This document shows, piece by piece, positions 22,607 through 32,700 of a stretch of 64,000 bases of DNA. Position numbers and translations under genes: made by a program. This DNA is from Anthopleura xanthogrammica (Eukaryota > Cnidaria > Anthozoa > Actiniaria > Actiniidae): NCBI GenBank assembly GCA_964019055.1, contig OZ025210.1, positions 10,970,658 to 11,034,657 on the forward strand, given 5' to 3'. The notes beneath the pieces are model-generated. The model had not been told where the DNA came from, did not search any database, and saw only the letters and a program-made list of their open reading frames with translations. Within the stretch, counting starts at the first letter, position 1, and the number at the start of each line of letters is the position of its first letter.

Positions 22607-22828
22607 CAATAGTCCCCTTCACAGTTCCTTGCGCCATCTTGGAAGGTAGCCGGGACTTTGCATCGAAGCGAGACGAACGGTGAGCTTGCAATGATAGAGA
22701 CATGCGAATAATTGTCCAAGGTGTTAAAAAAAGGTCTCTATCATTGCAAGGTCACCGTTCATCTCACTTCGATGCAAAGGCCCGGCTAACTTTCAAGATG
22801 GCGCAGGGAACTGTGAAGGGGAGTATTG
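22607..22828. mobile_element. Near-perfect hairpin element, about 97-bp arms
   Basis: 22607-22702 pairs with 22733-22828 as an almost perfect inverted repeat, with a loop of only about 30 bp. The tips are AGTCCCCTTCACAGTTCC and its complement. A transcript would fold into a long stem. It is most likely a young MITE. Confidence 0.8.
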
Positions 22829-23080
22829 AACTGTGTTTAATACAATAATATTCAGTCTAACCAGAGGCGTAGCCTGGATTTTGCTATTGGGGTAGGGGGG
22901 GGGGGGGGGGGCAAAACCCGTTTTCAGAACATGAACACAATCTCGTCCCAGGAGCCCACGTTCCTCTTGGTCAGCACCGAGAAACGAGAGGCTCTGGCTG
23001 CAACCGTTTTTACGCACAGTAATTGGTTGAATAAAATAATAGAAATAGCCTAATCAGAAGTAAATATTCAGTTTTAGAAT

Positions 23081-23330
23081 AGGGAATGTCTGCACTGCAA
23101 GTACTTTGCTGTTAAAGATGAGTCATCTACCCAAACAAACAAGTGCATATTGGAATAAATATTAAACTGAGATTTTCATTAAATGTTGAAATTTTGCGGA
23201 AAAGATTGCAGTATTCCATTCCAAGTGCATTTTGCTAAAAGAAATGACGAAATATATGCCCAAAAGGTCAGAAAAATACGAGATATGACTCACCTTTAAC
23301 AGCAAAGTACTTGCAGTGCAGACATTCCCA
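23081..23330. mobile_element. Nested foldback element, about 45-bp arms
   Basis: GGGAATGTCTGCACTGCAAG at about 23082 and its extension to AAAGATGAGTCAT are inverted at 23287-23330. The element lies inside 22864-24564. Confidence 0.75.
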
Positions 23331-23380
23331 CACCACGTGCGATAAACGAGAGCCCGTGAGCATAAGATGACAGCAGTCAC

Positions 23381-23429
23381 CACAGGTAGCCCAAGACGAC
23401 AACTTTTCTTTTAAGTTGGGTTACCTGTG
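23381..23429. mobile_element. 49-bp mini-element with CACAGG ends
   Basis: CACAGGTAGCCCAA at the left and TTGGGTTACCTGTG at the right form inverted ends separated by only about 20 bp. They have the same termini as the element at 21256-22418, so this is a short internal-deletion relative. Confidence 0.6.
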
Positions 23430-24587
23430 GATGCTACACTCGCGTGGTATGTTGGGTAATCGTATTAGTTGGTTGCTCGACTTGGAAAGCAATCGCTCGA
23501 GTTACAAAGCAGCCGGTCGACTTACAAAGCAGCCAGTTGATTAATCAAGCAAACGCTCGATTTGTTTGGTGTGGGTGCTCAATTTGAAATCGTGCCGTTC
23601 GTTTTAGGTACCAATTCGATATATGAGCTGTTCGATTTAGTAGTCCAAACGATCGAATAGCAAAAGGCATGCTCGATTTGTCGACAGCTAATTTTCTCAG
23701 GGATAAAGAGCCATAATTGTGGGCGTAAAAAGAGTCGAATTAATCGCCGAACTTCACAAAATTAACTGTATATTATTGTAAACATCTCAAAATAATTTTT
23801 TTTGAAGATTTTAGGCGCAAAATTTGAAGTGTATGGATTAACGGCAATTACTGTGCCACAGGGATATCAAAGAAACACCTAAACCACACATGCGCAGTTT
23901 CAACTTCCGGTCCAGAATTCACGGATTTAAAAACGGTTGCAGCCGACACGCGTGAAAAACGTCTGCGCATGCTCTAAGTCCGTATGCAAATTAGTCGAAA
24001 GTGTCTTCGTGCTATTGTAAAAATATTCAAATTTGACTTTCACACTTGCCTGAAGAATAGTCTTTACAAAATGCCAAAACTTAAGATCAGTTCTTGAAAC
24101 TTAAGGCTAATTCTTTCATATTGTCTTTATAAACACATTATCTTGGTCTCACAAAAGTATACCTACGAAATTTTTTGTATACTCGGAGAAAACAAGCATT
24201 TATTTTCTCACTAAAACTCTATAAATTCATGGAAAGCGTGCTGAAAGGCACGCATGCACAAACGTTTTTCTCTAGTGTCGTTGCAGCCAGAGCCTCTCGT
24301 TTTTCGGTGCTGACCATGAGGAACGTGGGCTCTGGGGACAAGATTGAACATGAACCCCCAAGAAGGCCAACCAAAAAACGGCCAACAAATAAAAAATAAT
24401 AAAATAGAAAAAATGGCCAACCAAAATAACGGCCAACCAAAAGAAGAGGCAAACCAAATAAACGGCAACCCCCCCCCCCCCCCCCCCCCCCGCAAATAAA
24501 AACCAAAAAAGGCCAACACGATGGAGGGGGGACGGGCCCCCTGGATCCCCCTGGCTACGCCCCTGCTAACATCGGTGCATGTTTAGG

Positions 24588-24715
24588 CACAGGTATCCAA
24601 AACTCATGGTCAATGGACCCTGACGTCATTGGTTTTCGTTTCGTATGACCGCATTGGAACTTCTTGTGGTCTCAAAAGCGGTCCATTGACAATGATCGAG
24701 TTTGGGCTACCTGTG
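24588..24715. mobile_element. 128-bp MITE with CACAGG ends
   Basis: It begins CACAGGTATCCAAAACTC and ends GTTTGGGCTACCTGTG, with further internal pairing (GGTCAATGGACC with GGTCCATTGAC). The 7 bp on each side are GTTTAGG and GTATAGG (6 of 7 match), consistent with the 7-bp target duplication of the larger relative at 21249-22425. Confidence 0.7.
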
Positions 24716-26189
24716 GTATAGGGAATTGTTTACGACGCTAGTTAATTATGCATAACGTAGCAAAAACGATCGACTAGCTGGACATGGCGTACGAGAATAC
24801 TCTCGCTGAAGATTCATTAGTTTGCGCGGGACTGGGGAGAGAGCCAATTCGACGGATAGAAATTTTATCACGTGTACACAACCTACCTCCATCCAATCCT
24901 TTGATAAAGCTCTCCACGGCCACCATTTTTACGCTTTACTGGTTGATTTTACTTGGAAAACGAAAGATAAACTACAGATAATCCAACACAATGACAGGTT
25001 TAGTGAAATTTAGCTTGGATATGTATTTTATTTTCAAATTTTGGATATATCAGTTGTACGTAATGTTTACGAGCCAAGTCAATAGGTTTTTTCCCTAGCT
25101 TTGATTTGCTTGATTGTCCAATAATTTTCTGCTTATAACAATCAACCAAAACAAATTCACCTATATTCGCACAAAACAGCGGAAACTGGTGGAAAAAAAA
25201 AAAAAAAATCCAAAAAAAAAAAAAAATCCAAAAAAAAAAAAAGTAAAACCCGAAAAAATAGTATGACTTGCTATTTTACCATCCATCATCATCAGACCTC
25301 AGCAACATTCATTAACGTCATCATCATCATCATTGTATCATGAATATTAATATTCTTTCGTGACTGGCTAGCTCAGTAGATAGTTGTCGGTCAATCAGTC
25401 TAACTAGGAAGGACCGATAAAACACGCTTTGTCTGAATAATATACACGAATATTAAAGTTAGTCCTATAAGTATTTATTTTTCATTTTCCATTTTCGTAA
25501 AATGTTATTTATTATAGGCTTTGAGTGGTGAAATTTTATTAATGAATACTAGTAGTAGCTTCAGTGGTAACTATAAAAAATGCCACTACGAGAAAAACTA
25601 TTTTTTAATACTATTTTACTTGTTTCACTTATATTTTTTTAAATCTTTTGACGACAAAATCACTGATTTTATATACAGCATAAAAAAATCAATTTTAACT
25701 TCAAAATTAAGACTTATTCCCTGCTTTGCTACATTAAATAACCAAATGATAAAGTGTTTGAAGAACGCTGAATAAATTATTCTAATTTATACACGCGCTG
25801 TCGCTATAACATTCAAACTTCAACAATCCTAATTTTGAATGTAAGAATTAAAGAAAAAATAAAGTGCTACAACAATCGAAAGTTTTTGATATTTTTTTTG
25901 AAATTACAAATAAACAATGTATATTAAAAATTTGGCAGATGGTTTTGAATGATTTCAAAATTGAGGGTTATAATTTATGCTATTTACAATAAAGTTTCGG
26001 CTCCTTTTACTTCAATGAAAGCGAAACGACAGGACAAACAACCCTCCCAAGGTCTAACGAATATACACGCAATTTTAAATACGGAAAATTCCGTTTAAAA
26101 TAATTTTATTTCTGGAAAGAAACGACAAAAAATATAACGCGTTTGTGTTATATGTTTTTAAAGCTTTTCTTATACTGTAAATTTGACGG
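24716..26189. other. Gene-free stretch, A-rich tract at 25188-25245
   Basis: No supported gene. A poly-A tract interrupted by TCC or GT lies at 25188-25245. A tRNA A-box-like TGGCTAGCTCAGTAGATAG near 25370 has no B box downstream. Confidence 0.45.
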
Positions 26190-26404
26190 GAAATTTCCTT
26201 GTAAGCAGGGCTCTGATTGGTCGCGAACGGGTCAGTAAGCAGGGGTCCACAGTAGTGACTCTATTGAATCTTTCGACCAATCATAGCCCTCGATCTATGC
26301 TGCTCACATATGCAACTCATTCAGTGAAATTATCAGGTCGCTGTGCCGGTTTACTACTCGACAGATCTCTAATTCTGGCCTCTAAAAAACTACCGATCTC
26401 TACG
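26190..26404 (+). promoter_or_regulatory. Candidate CIC promoter and 5' non-coding exon (weak)
   Basis: Two CCAAT-type boxes in opposite orientation (CTGATTGGTCG near 26212 and CGACCAATCATAG near 26274) are followed by a possible non-coding exon. That exon ends in a good donor (CTACG then GTAAGA) at 26404/26405. The downstream acceptor at 27677 (TTTTAG then GACTAAG) would join it to the first CIC coding exon. The CCAAT boxes also form an inverted repeat, so a MITE explanation remains. There is no CpG or TATA evidence. Confidence 0.25.
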
Positions 26405-27677
26405 GTAAGAATATTTAAGATTAGTTTTAGTGTTTGTGATGTGAAACGGCTGGTTAAAATGCGGTGAATTGTGTGGTTTTGATCTCATCGGGCAGCGTTT
26501 TGTCTTTCATAGTTTCGTCGCTTGGATTTCGTTTCTCTTGAATACGTTCAAACTTGTTTATCGCCTTTAACCTTAACACAAACCACTCTTTCTATCTCTT
26601 TATCTGTTCCGCTTCTAGGGATGAGACTGAACAAGAACTACGAAGGATAATTCAGTGATCACTGCTGTTGTTTAGCGACAATTCCTTCTCAAGGTTCCCT
26701 TCACTATCAACACACAACCACGGGCAAGTCTAGACTCATTTTTACTATTGTTTTGTTAGCCAAAAGAAAATTTTCTTTCCGAGCCATTCGTCCGTAGAAT
26801 TTACGATCATATGACTTTTCCCGAATCCAGTCAACATTTATTCACCAATCGATGGAATTTCTTCAAGTTGGTTGTAAAATCGGGGATATTTTGAGTCCAA
26901 AGTTCGTAGGAAATTTTCATTCCTGAGTTATTTACAATCATGTCAGCTGGCAATGGCTTGGATCTACGGATTTTAGCCATCGATTTTTCGAGCTAAATCG
27001 TCCCAGCAAGGTTAGATCTTCCTCGTTCTGAAGAACAGTTGTTTGTTGGTATTTTTAGGGTAATCATAGAGGGTGTTTCGAGTCGAGTTGTTGTTCCCGA
27101 TTGACTCCATGTTGCTGATGCTATCCTTACGACCGATTTTCGTTTTGCCAAGAGAGTTTATCGTTTTGCGTTCATATATTATGCATTCTACTTGCACCCA
27201 TCTCGGTCATTATTTAGAATTTATGCGGCTAAATCTTCATCTATTCTACAAACAGATCTAAATCTGTCCTTCCTCTACAAAACGAAAAATATTTTCGTCC
27301 ATCGATCGCTTCACTTTCAGGTGTATTTTTGGCGAACGAGAAAAATTCTCAGCGCTGTTGTCAACAATTTAGGTCACCGGACATGAATTTCTTTTCTTGT
27401 TTGTAATTAGAAGTGACTCAATTCTTAATACTAGAAAATCTAGGTATTCAATTACGTTCATGTTGACGGGGAGAATCCTAGTTTTTTGGATTTAAATGCT
27501 ACAAAAAATTCTAGCTTTTTGAGTTTTAAAGAAATGTGGAATTCATGGATCGTCCTTGATGGCAACCGATTCAAATACTACTACCATTTGTAAATATATA
27601 TTTGTGGAGTTTTCGTTTTCTATTTTTGAAGATATATTCCTGTTTTTTTTAATATTTGTCTTTGTTTTGAATTTTAG

Positions 27678-29752
27678 GACTAAGTTTAAGCATGAATAGA
27701 CGAATTGGATCAAGAATAAGACGGGGTACAAGTAAAGCTGTTAATTTAAAAACCACTTCTAGTCAACAACAACAACAACAACAGAAGGACAACGAACTTG
27801 AGGAAGAAGAAGCGAAACAAAGCCCAGAGAACAAAGCTATACCAGCCAACCATATTCAGAGAAACTCTGCTCAAAAAACAATGAACGACAGACATGAAGA
27901 AAACGCAAAAACTGTCTCTCAAAGTAGCGAGAATAAATTCTCAAGTAAGGAGGTATTCTTGCCTCCTTTGTCTTCAACTGGTCCCGCACACGCTAATAAT
28001 GACTTGAAATCTTCGCCAAGAAATGATGGAGGGAGAAGAAAAGTTGGGCCCAGCAACACAGGATCCATGGCTAAAAAGACAGGAGTAAATACAGATGTAA
28101 ATAAATCTTTGAATAACAGGAATCTACTTTCTCCAACACTGGCTAAAAGACAAGGTGTTGCTAGGCAGCTAGCTTTTCAAGAATCCTTTGATGGTAAAAC
28201 AAAATTCAATGATGATGAAAATACAGATAGTGCAATATCAGATGAGGAGATTGAAGGAGCTAGTGAGTTGTATTCTCAGAATAGATCTGCTATGAACAAT
28301 AACCAGCGGTCTTGGAGAGCTTCTCCTTCAAAGGTACCTCACGCTGAACTAGTATCTCGAACCCCAACTCCTACACAACAAAAATATAAAAAAGGGGACA
28401 TAGTCCAAATGCCTAATGGCATCCGAAAGAAGTTCAATGGAAAACAATGGAGACGGCTGTGTTCCAGGGATAATTGCAACAAGGAGTCACAACGAAGAGG
28501 ATACTGCTCTCGGCACCTGTCTCTGAAGGGAAAGTCAATAAAAAGCCTGAGTTCTATTCCTGGTCGCAAGAAAGGGACAATGCATGGAAGAGAACTGGAC
28601 TGGGAGTCAGGAGACAGCGAAGGCAGTGTTGAGGGTGAGGTTAATGCAACAAATAATGAACGGAACCTAGATGATAAGGAGCAAGAAGCAGCAGCCATGT
28701 TAGTTTCATTGAGTAATTCAAGATGTGCAACACCATTTTCAAACCCTGCGACACCATTACCAGTTTCACCAGCTTTTGGAGGGTCGTTTTCACCATCGTT
28801 TAACTTCCAAGTCACACCTGGCACACACAAACCCAACATGAAGACAAGCAAGTCTGGTCGATCATCAAGCACAGAATTATTATCTCCTTTCTTTAATGGC
28901 TCTGGATCTACCAATACCATTAGTCCAGATTCTGGTATCCATTGCCGAGAGGATGTAAATAGTGCTACACCCTCCATTACTTCACCATCACCATTATTTT
29001 CACCAAACACTCCAACGAAGAGGACATTTTCACCCATTTCTCCACCTGCTGGGGGAGGAACTTCACCAGTTCCACCTACCCCACCAGCTATATCATCAAA
29101 GAGAACCTTCTCTGTGTCACCAATTCCTGCACCGTCTGCCATCACCCCACCACAGGCTAAAGTAGCACGGGTAATGTATTCACCCATCCCCCCTCAGTCA
29201 CTCCCTGTTACATCTAGTAGTACATTCATTCCTGTCACTCAAACACAACCACGACAAGAGACTTGTAGCTTAGAAAAAGGAGCTCTTCCACCTGAAGTAA
29301 AGCAAACAGACTCTGAAGATTCTATGAAAAAATTGTTTTCAACTTCAAAAATAAATAAAAAAACACCAGAGGCAGCTAAAGTGGTTGAACATGTTCCTAC
29401 GGTACAGATTCCAAGCATTCAGGTGAATACAATCCAAGTTGCAGTGCACCCTTTGCTTACCTTAATTCCTCATCTGTCATATGCCGTATCAAATGAAAAA
29501 CAGGACCAAGCTTGTTTAGCAGGAACAATGTCTTCAGGAAAAGAAAGTGAAATTATGTTACAAACTTGCATCAAAACTGGTATTGTAAATTCTTTGCTTG
29601 GTAATGATGACTCACAAGGTGAGGATGAAGAGCTGCGGACTTCAGTATTATCTGATGAAAGCAGCATGCAACTAGATAGTGATGCTATTGGAACAGGAGC
29701 TTCAAGGAAGCGTACACGATCAGAGGGCAAAGACGAGGGCAAGGACGTCAAA
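27678..29752 (+). CDS. CIC: CIC exon 1 of the visible coding part (N-terminal long-form region)
   Basis: The exon runs from acceptor TTTTAG (27676-27677) to donor AAA then GTAAGT, phase 0. The first ATG at 27692 starts 687 codons. It holds the Gln run at about 27763-27785, the Cys-rich CIC-L/GLUT4-enhancer-factor-like motif at 28382-28537, and the ATXN1-binding-like motif at 29438-29476. The end is basic (KRTRSEGK), a possible nuclear localisation signal. Only the 14 bases before the ATG are uncertain as UTR or coding. Confidence 0.9.
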
Positions 29753-32700
29753 GTAAGTTAATAATTGACATATATATTAAACAATTGACTTATTGCTAGG
29801 CAAGTAATGCAAGACACTGGCAGTATATATAATATTTAATCAAATTATGATTCAAATCTAGATTTATTTAGATATATTTTGCTGCATTATCCCTAAATAG
29901 GTCCAGATGAACAACTTAAATATTTGTAATGAATATAAATGATTTCATATTGTCGTTATTAATTATCTACACTTTTTGTCAATTACTATATTGATAATCC
30001 CTTTAGACAGTGATTTTAATTCTCTTAAAAAATTATGTTCAAGTAATGGTCACCACATTTAGCACAAGAAAAAAAACCAGAGTACTTTTTAAAATCGCTT
30101 ATTAATTTTTTCAAAGGCTAAAGCGTTTTCGTCAAATAACAAATATACATCATGTATATATGACATGTATATCCAAGCATGGTATAGGCAGAACATTATT
30201 CACATATATGTGCCAACGATGTCAATTATAATTTTGGATTTTAGCCCATCTGGTTGTGGATATATGCTTGTATGCATGCATTTAGTCATGCAGGAACATA
30301 TAATCTATAAAATAGCCCAGGGTGGAATGAATGCTTAAAAGATTCATATAGTACTTGTCAGAACAAATACAGGAAATTGGTTTTCTTGCAGTTGTAGATT
30401 TTATTCATTGATTAACATTTCTTGAATATATTTTTCAGTAGGAGTATATATTGTATATTTATAAACTATATATGTATGTATTTATACATTAGATATGTAT
30501 TGTTACGGATAGAAGACGAAAAGGAAATTAGTAAGCTACAACTCGGTTAAATTTTCACTTGCTATTTTATTTTCTAGTTCACACTTTAAGCTTATTTTCG
30601 CTTGCTATTAGTAATATTTGGCCTGCATTTTGGCCATTGGCAGCCCACTATTTTGACCCCAGGCAGAATTTTATGGTTGTTTGAACGGCTGAGTACATGC
30701 AGATATGATGAATTGCATTCCAAAAGATATAAACTTGGCATTATAAGAAAGCCCTCTGTTAAATAAGCTTGCTATTTACAGTCAATTTTATTCCTATTTT
30801 ATTACGATATTTTTTCTAAGTATGTAATATTTTAAGAAAAGACAAATTCTCATTCTGAACGATGAAGTACATTGTTGATATGAGTGCATATTTAACACTT
30901 GGACATATATAGCTTCAGAGTATAATGAAACTAGCATAGAAACATTAGCAAAATTAGGTTCATAGCAGCGAGTTAGCACATACTCTAACTTAAATGAGCC
31001 CAGAGGTTCTTTCAGGGTTTGATCTGTGAGTTAATTATCCATGCCTGACTTATATCAGCCCAGAGATTGTGTTTAGGGTTTGATTTGTGAGTTAGCCATA
31101 CCCTGACTTTGAACAGCCCAAAGGTTGTTTTAGGGTTTGATCTGTGAGTTAGCCATGTCCTGACTTAGATCAGCCCAGAGGTTGCTTCAGGGTTCAATCT
31201 GTGAGCTAGCTGTGTCCTGACTTAGATCAGCCCAGAGGTTGTTTCAGGGTTCAGTATCTGTGAATTATCCATGCCCTTAATAAGATGAGCCCAGAGATTG
31301 TTTCAGGGTTCAATCTTTGAGTTAGCTGTGCCCTGACTTTGATCAATCCAGAGGTTGTTCCAGAGTTTGATAAAATTGAAGCTACTCTAACAATTTCATG
31401 AATATTTCTAAATCCAGTGCAGTTAAGATACTTTAACAAATCACTATAATGCAGAATACTTGTTAATGTCATGATCAAAAATATACAGTGTATGTTGAAA
31501 TATAATCTGCGATAAATAAGTTTTTTTAAACAGCATGTTCAGGAAAATTAAACAAAAAAATGAAAAAATGAGATTAGATAGTTGTGAAAACATTAATTTG
31601 ATATATCGTACAGGAAACAATTAGAATAAGAATATTTTGTTTGTAATTTTATGAGAGATATTTTATGTAACTGATTAACTAAAATTCTAAAATTTGTTTA
31701 TGTTTTTAAGAATAATATATATATACATATATTGGATATTGCCAAAAATTATTTTCAGAATAAGAAATCTCAATTTTCTAGTAAATCAAAGGTTAGTCCC
31801 AAACTAACCTTATTTGTTGATCAAAAGTTATATTCTCCCATGACAAATTAAGGTATTCTAATATATAATTTAAAAGAATTTAGAACTCTATCAACACCCT
31901 TCCCAAATTATATCTTAGGCCTGGTTTAGACATTGAATTTCACATATGTGCATAAGCTTATGCAAATGAGCAAAACCTATTGTTATTCGACATCTAAACC
32001 AGGCCTATTTATTTACTTGCTTTTTGAAAAATTGACTTTTTTAAGTATGTGGATAATATTTTCAAAAGTAAAACAATAATTTTGACTATAAAATGACTAT
32101 TTTTTAAAACCTTATTCTAAAATTATCCTTTATGTAATTTATTTATTTGTAATTTTGAATTTATTATGGTTTTATTTTGTTTATAAAATTTTCAAAGTTT
32201 CATAGTTTTTCATGCATATTAATTTATCTAGTTTCCTACCTTAATACATATGGTTGTATCAGTAAAGAGAATTTGAAAGAAATGATAAAATAAATAATAT
32301 AATAATATATAATTTGAAATATTATAGAGCAACATTGTTAATTGGAAGAATTTGGATCTTAATCAACATCTTTTCCAAATTATATCTTGTATTCTAAAGA
32401 CCATTTTATTTAGATAATTTTTTAGAATTAAAAAAAATACCAAAATATATTTGTTTTAATGATATTCTTGCATATATATTCTAGAACAACATTCTAGTTT
32501 TGAATCCTTAATTTGTTTGGAATATTCATGTGTTCCAGTAAAGGTCCATCGAATTTCAAAGCAATGGTATTGTTGAATTTGTGCATTCTTTACTTTACAT
32601 TCGATACGTGTAATGTGTGTGAATGTTTTGATGAGAAATGAGGCCAACCCTGAGTAAATGTGCCTGTAATCTAGAAGCGTAGGAGTATAATTATATATGA

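Larger units (their letters stand above)
22864..24564. mobile_element. Large inverted-repeat element with GGGGCGTAGCCAGG-type ends
   Basis: The left end AGAGGCGTAGCCTGGATTTT and the right end (CCCCCTGGCTACGCCCCTG) are inverse of each other. A second, inner pair of arms matches 22926-23012 with 24280-24355 (CAGCCAGAGCCTCTCG and around). Poly-G/poly-C runs sit at 22897-22911 and 24470-24491. Other elements (23081-23330, 23381-23429) are nested inside. There is no transposase, and the open frames across the poly-C tract are artefacts. Confidence 0.7.

Noticed and set aside
25365..25430. tRNA gene suggested by TGGCTAGCTCAGTAGATAG
   Set aside because: No B box and no cloverleaf downstream.
28339..29187. 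282-codon minus-strand frame
   Set aside because: It is the antisense shadow of the Capicua exon.
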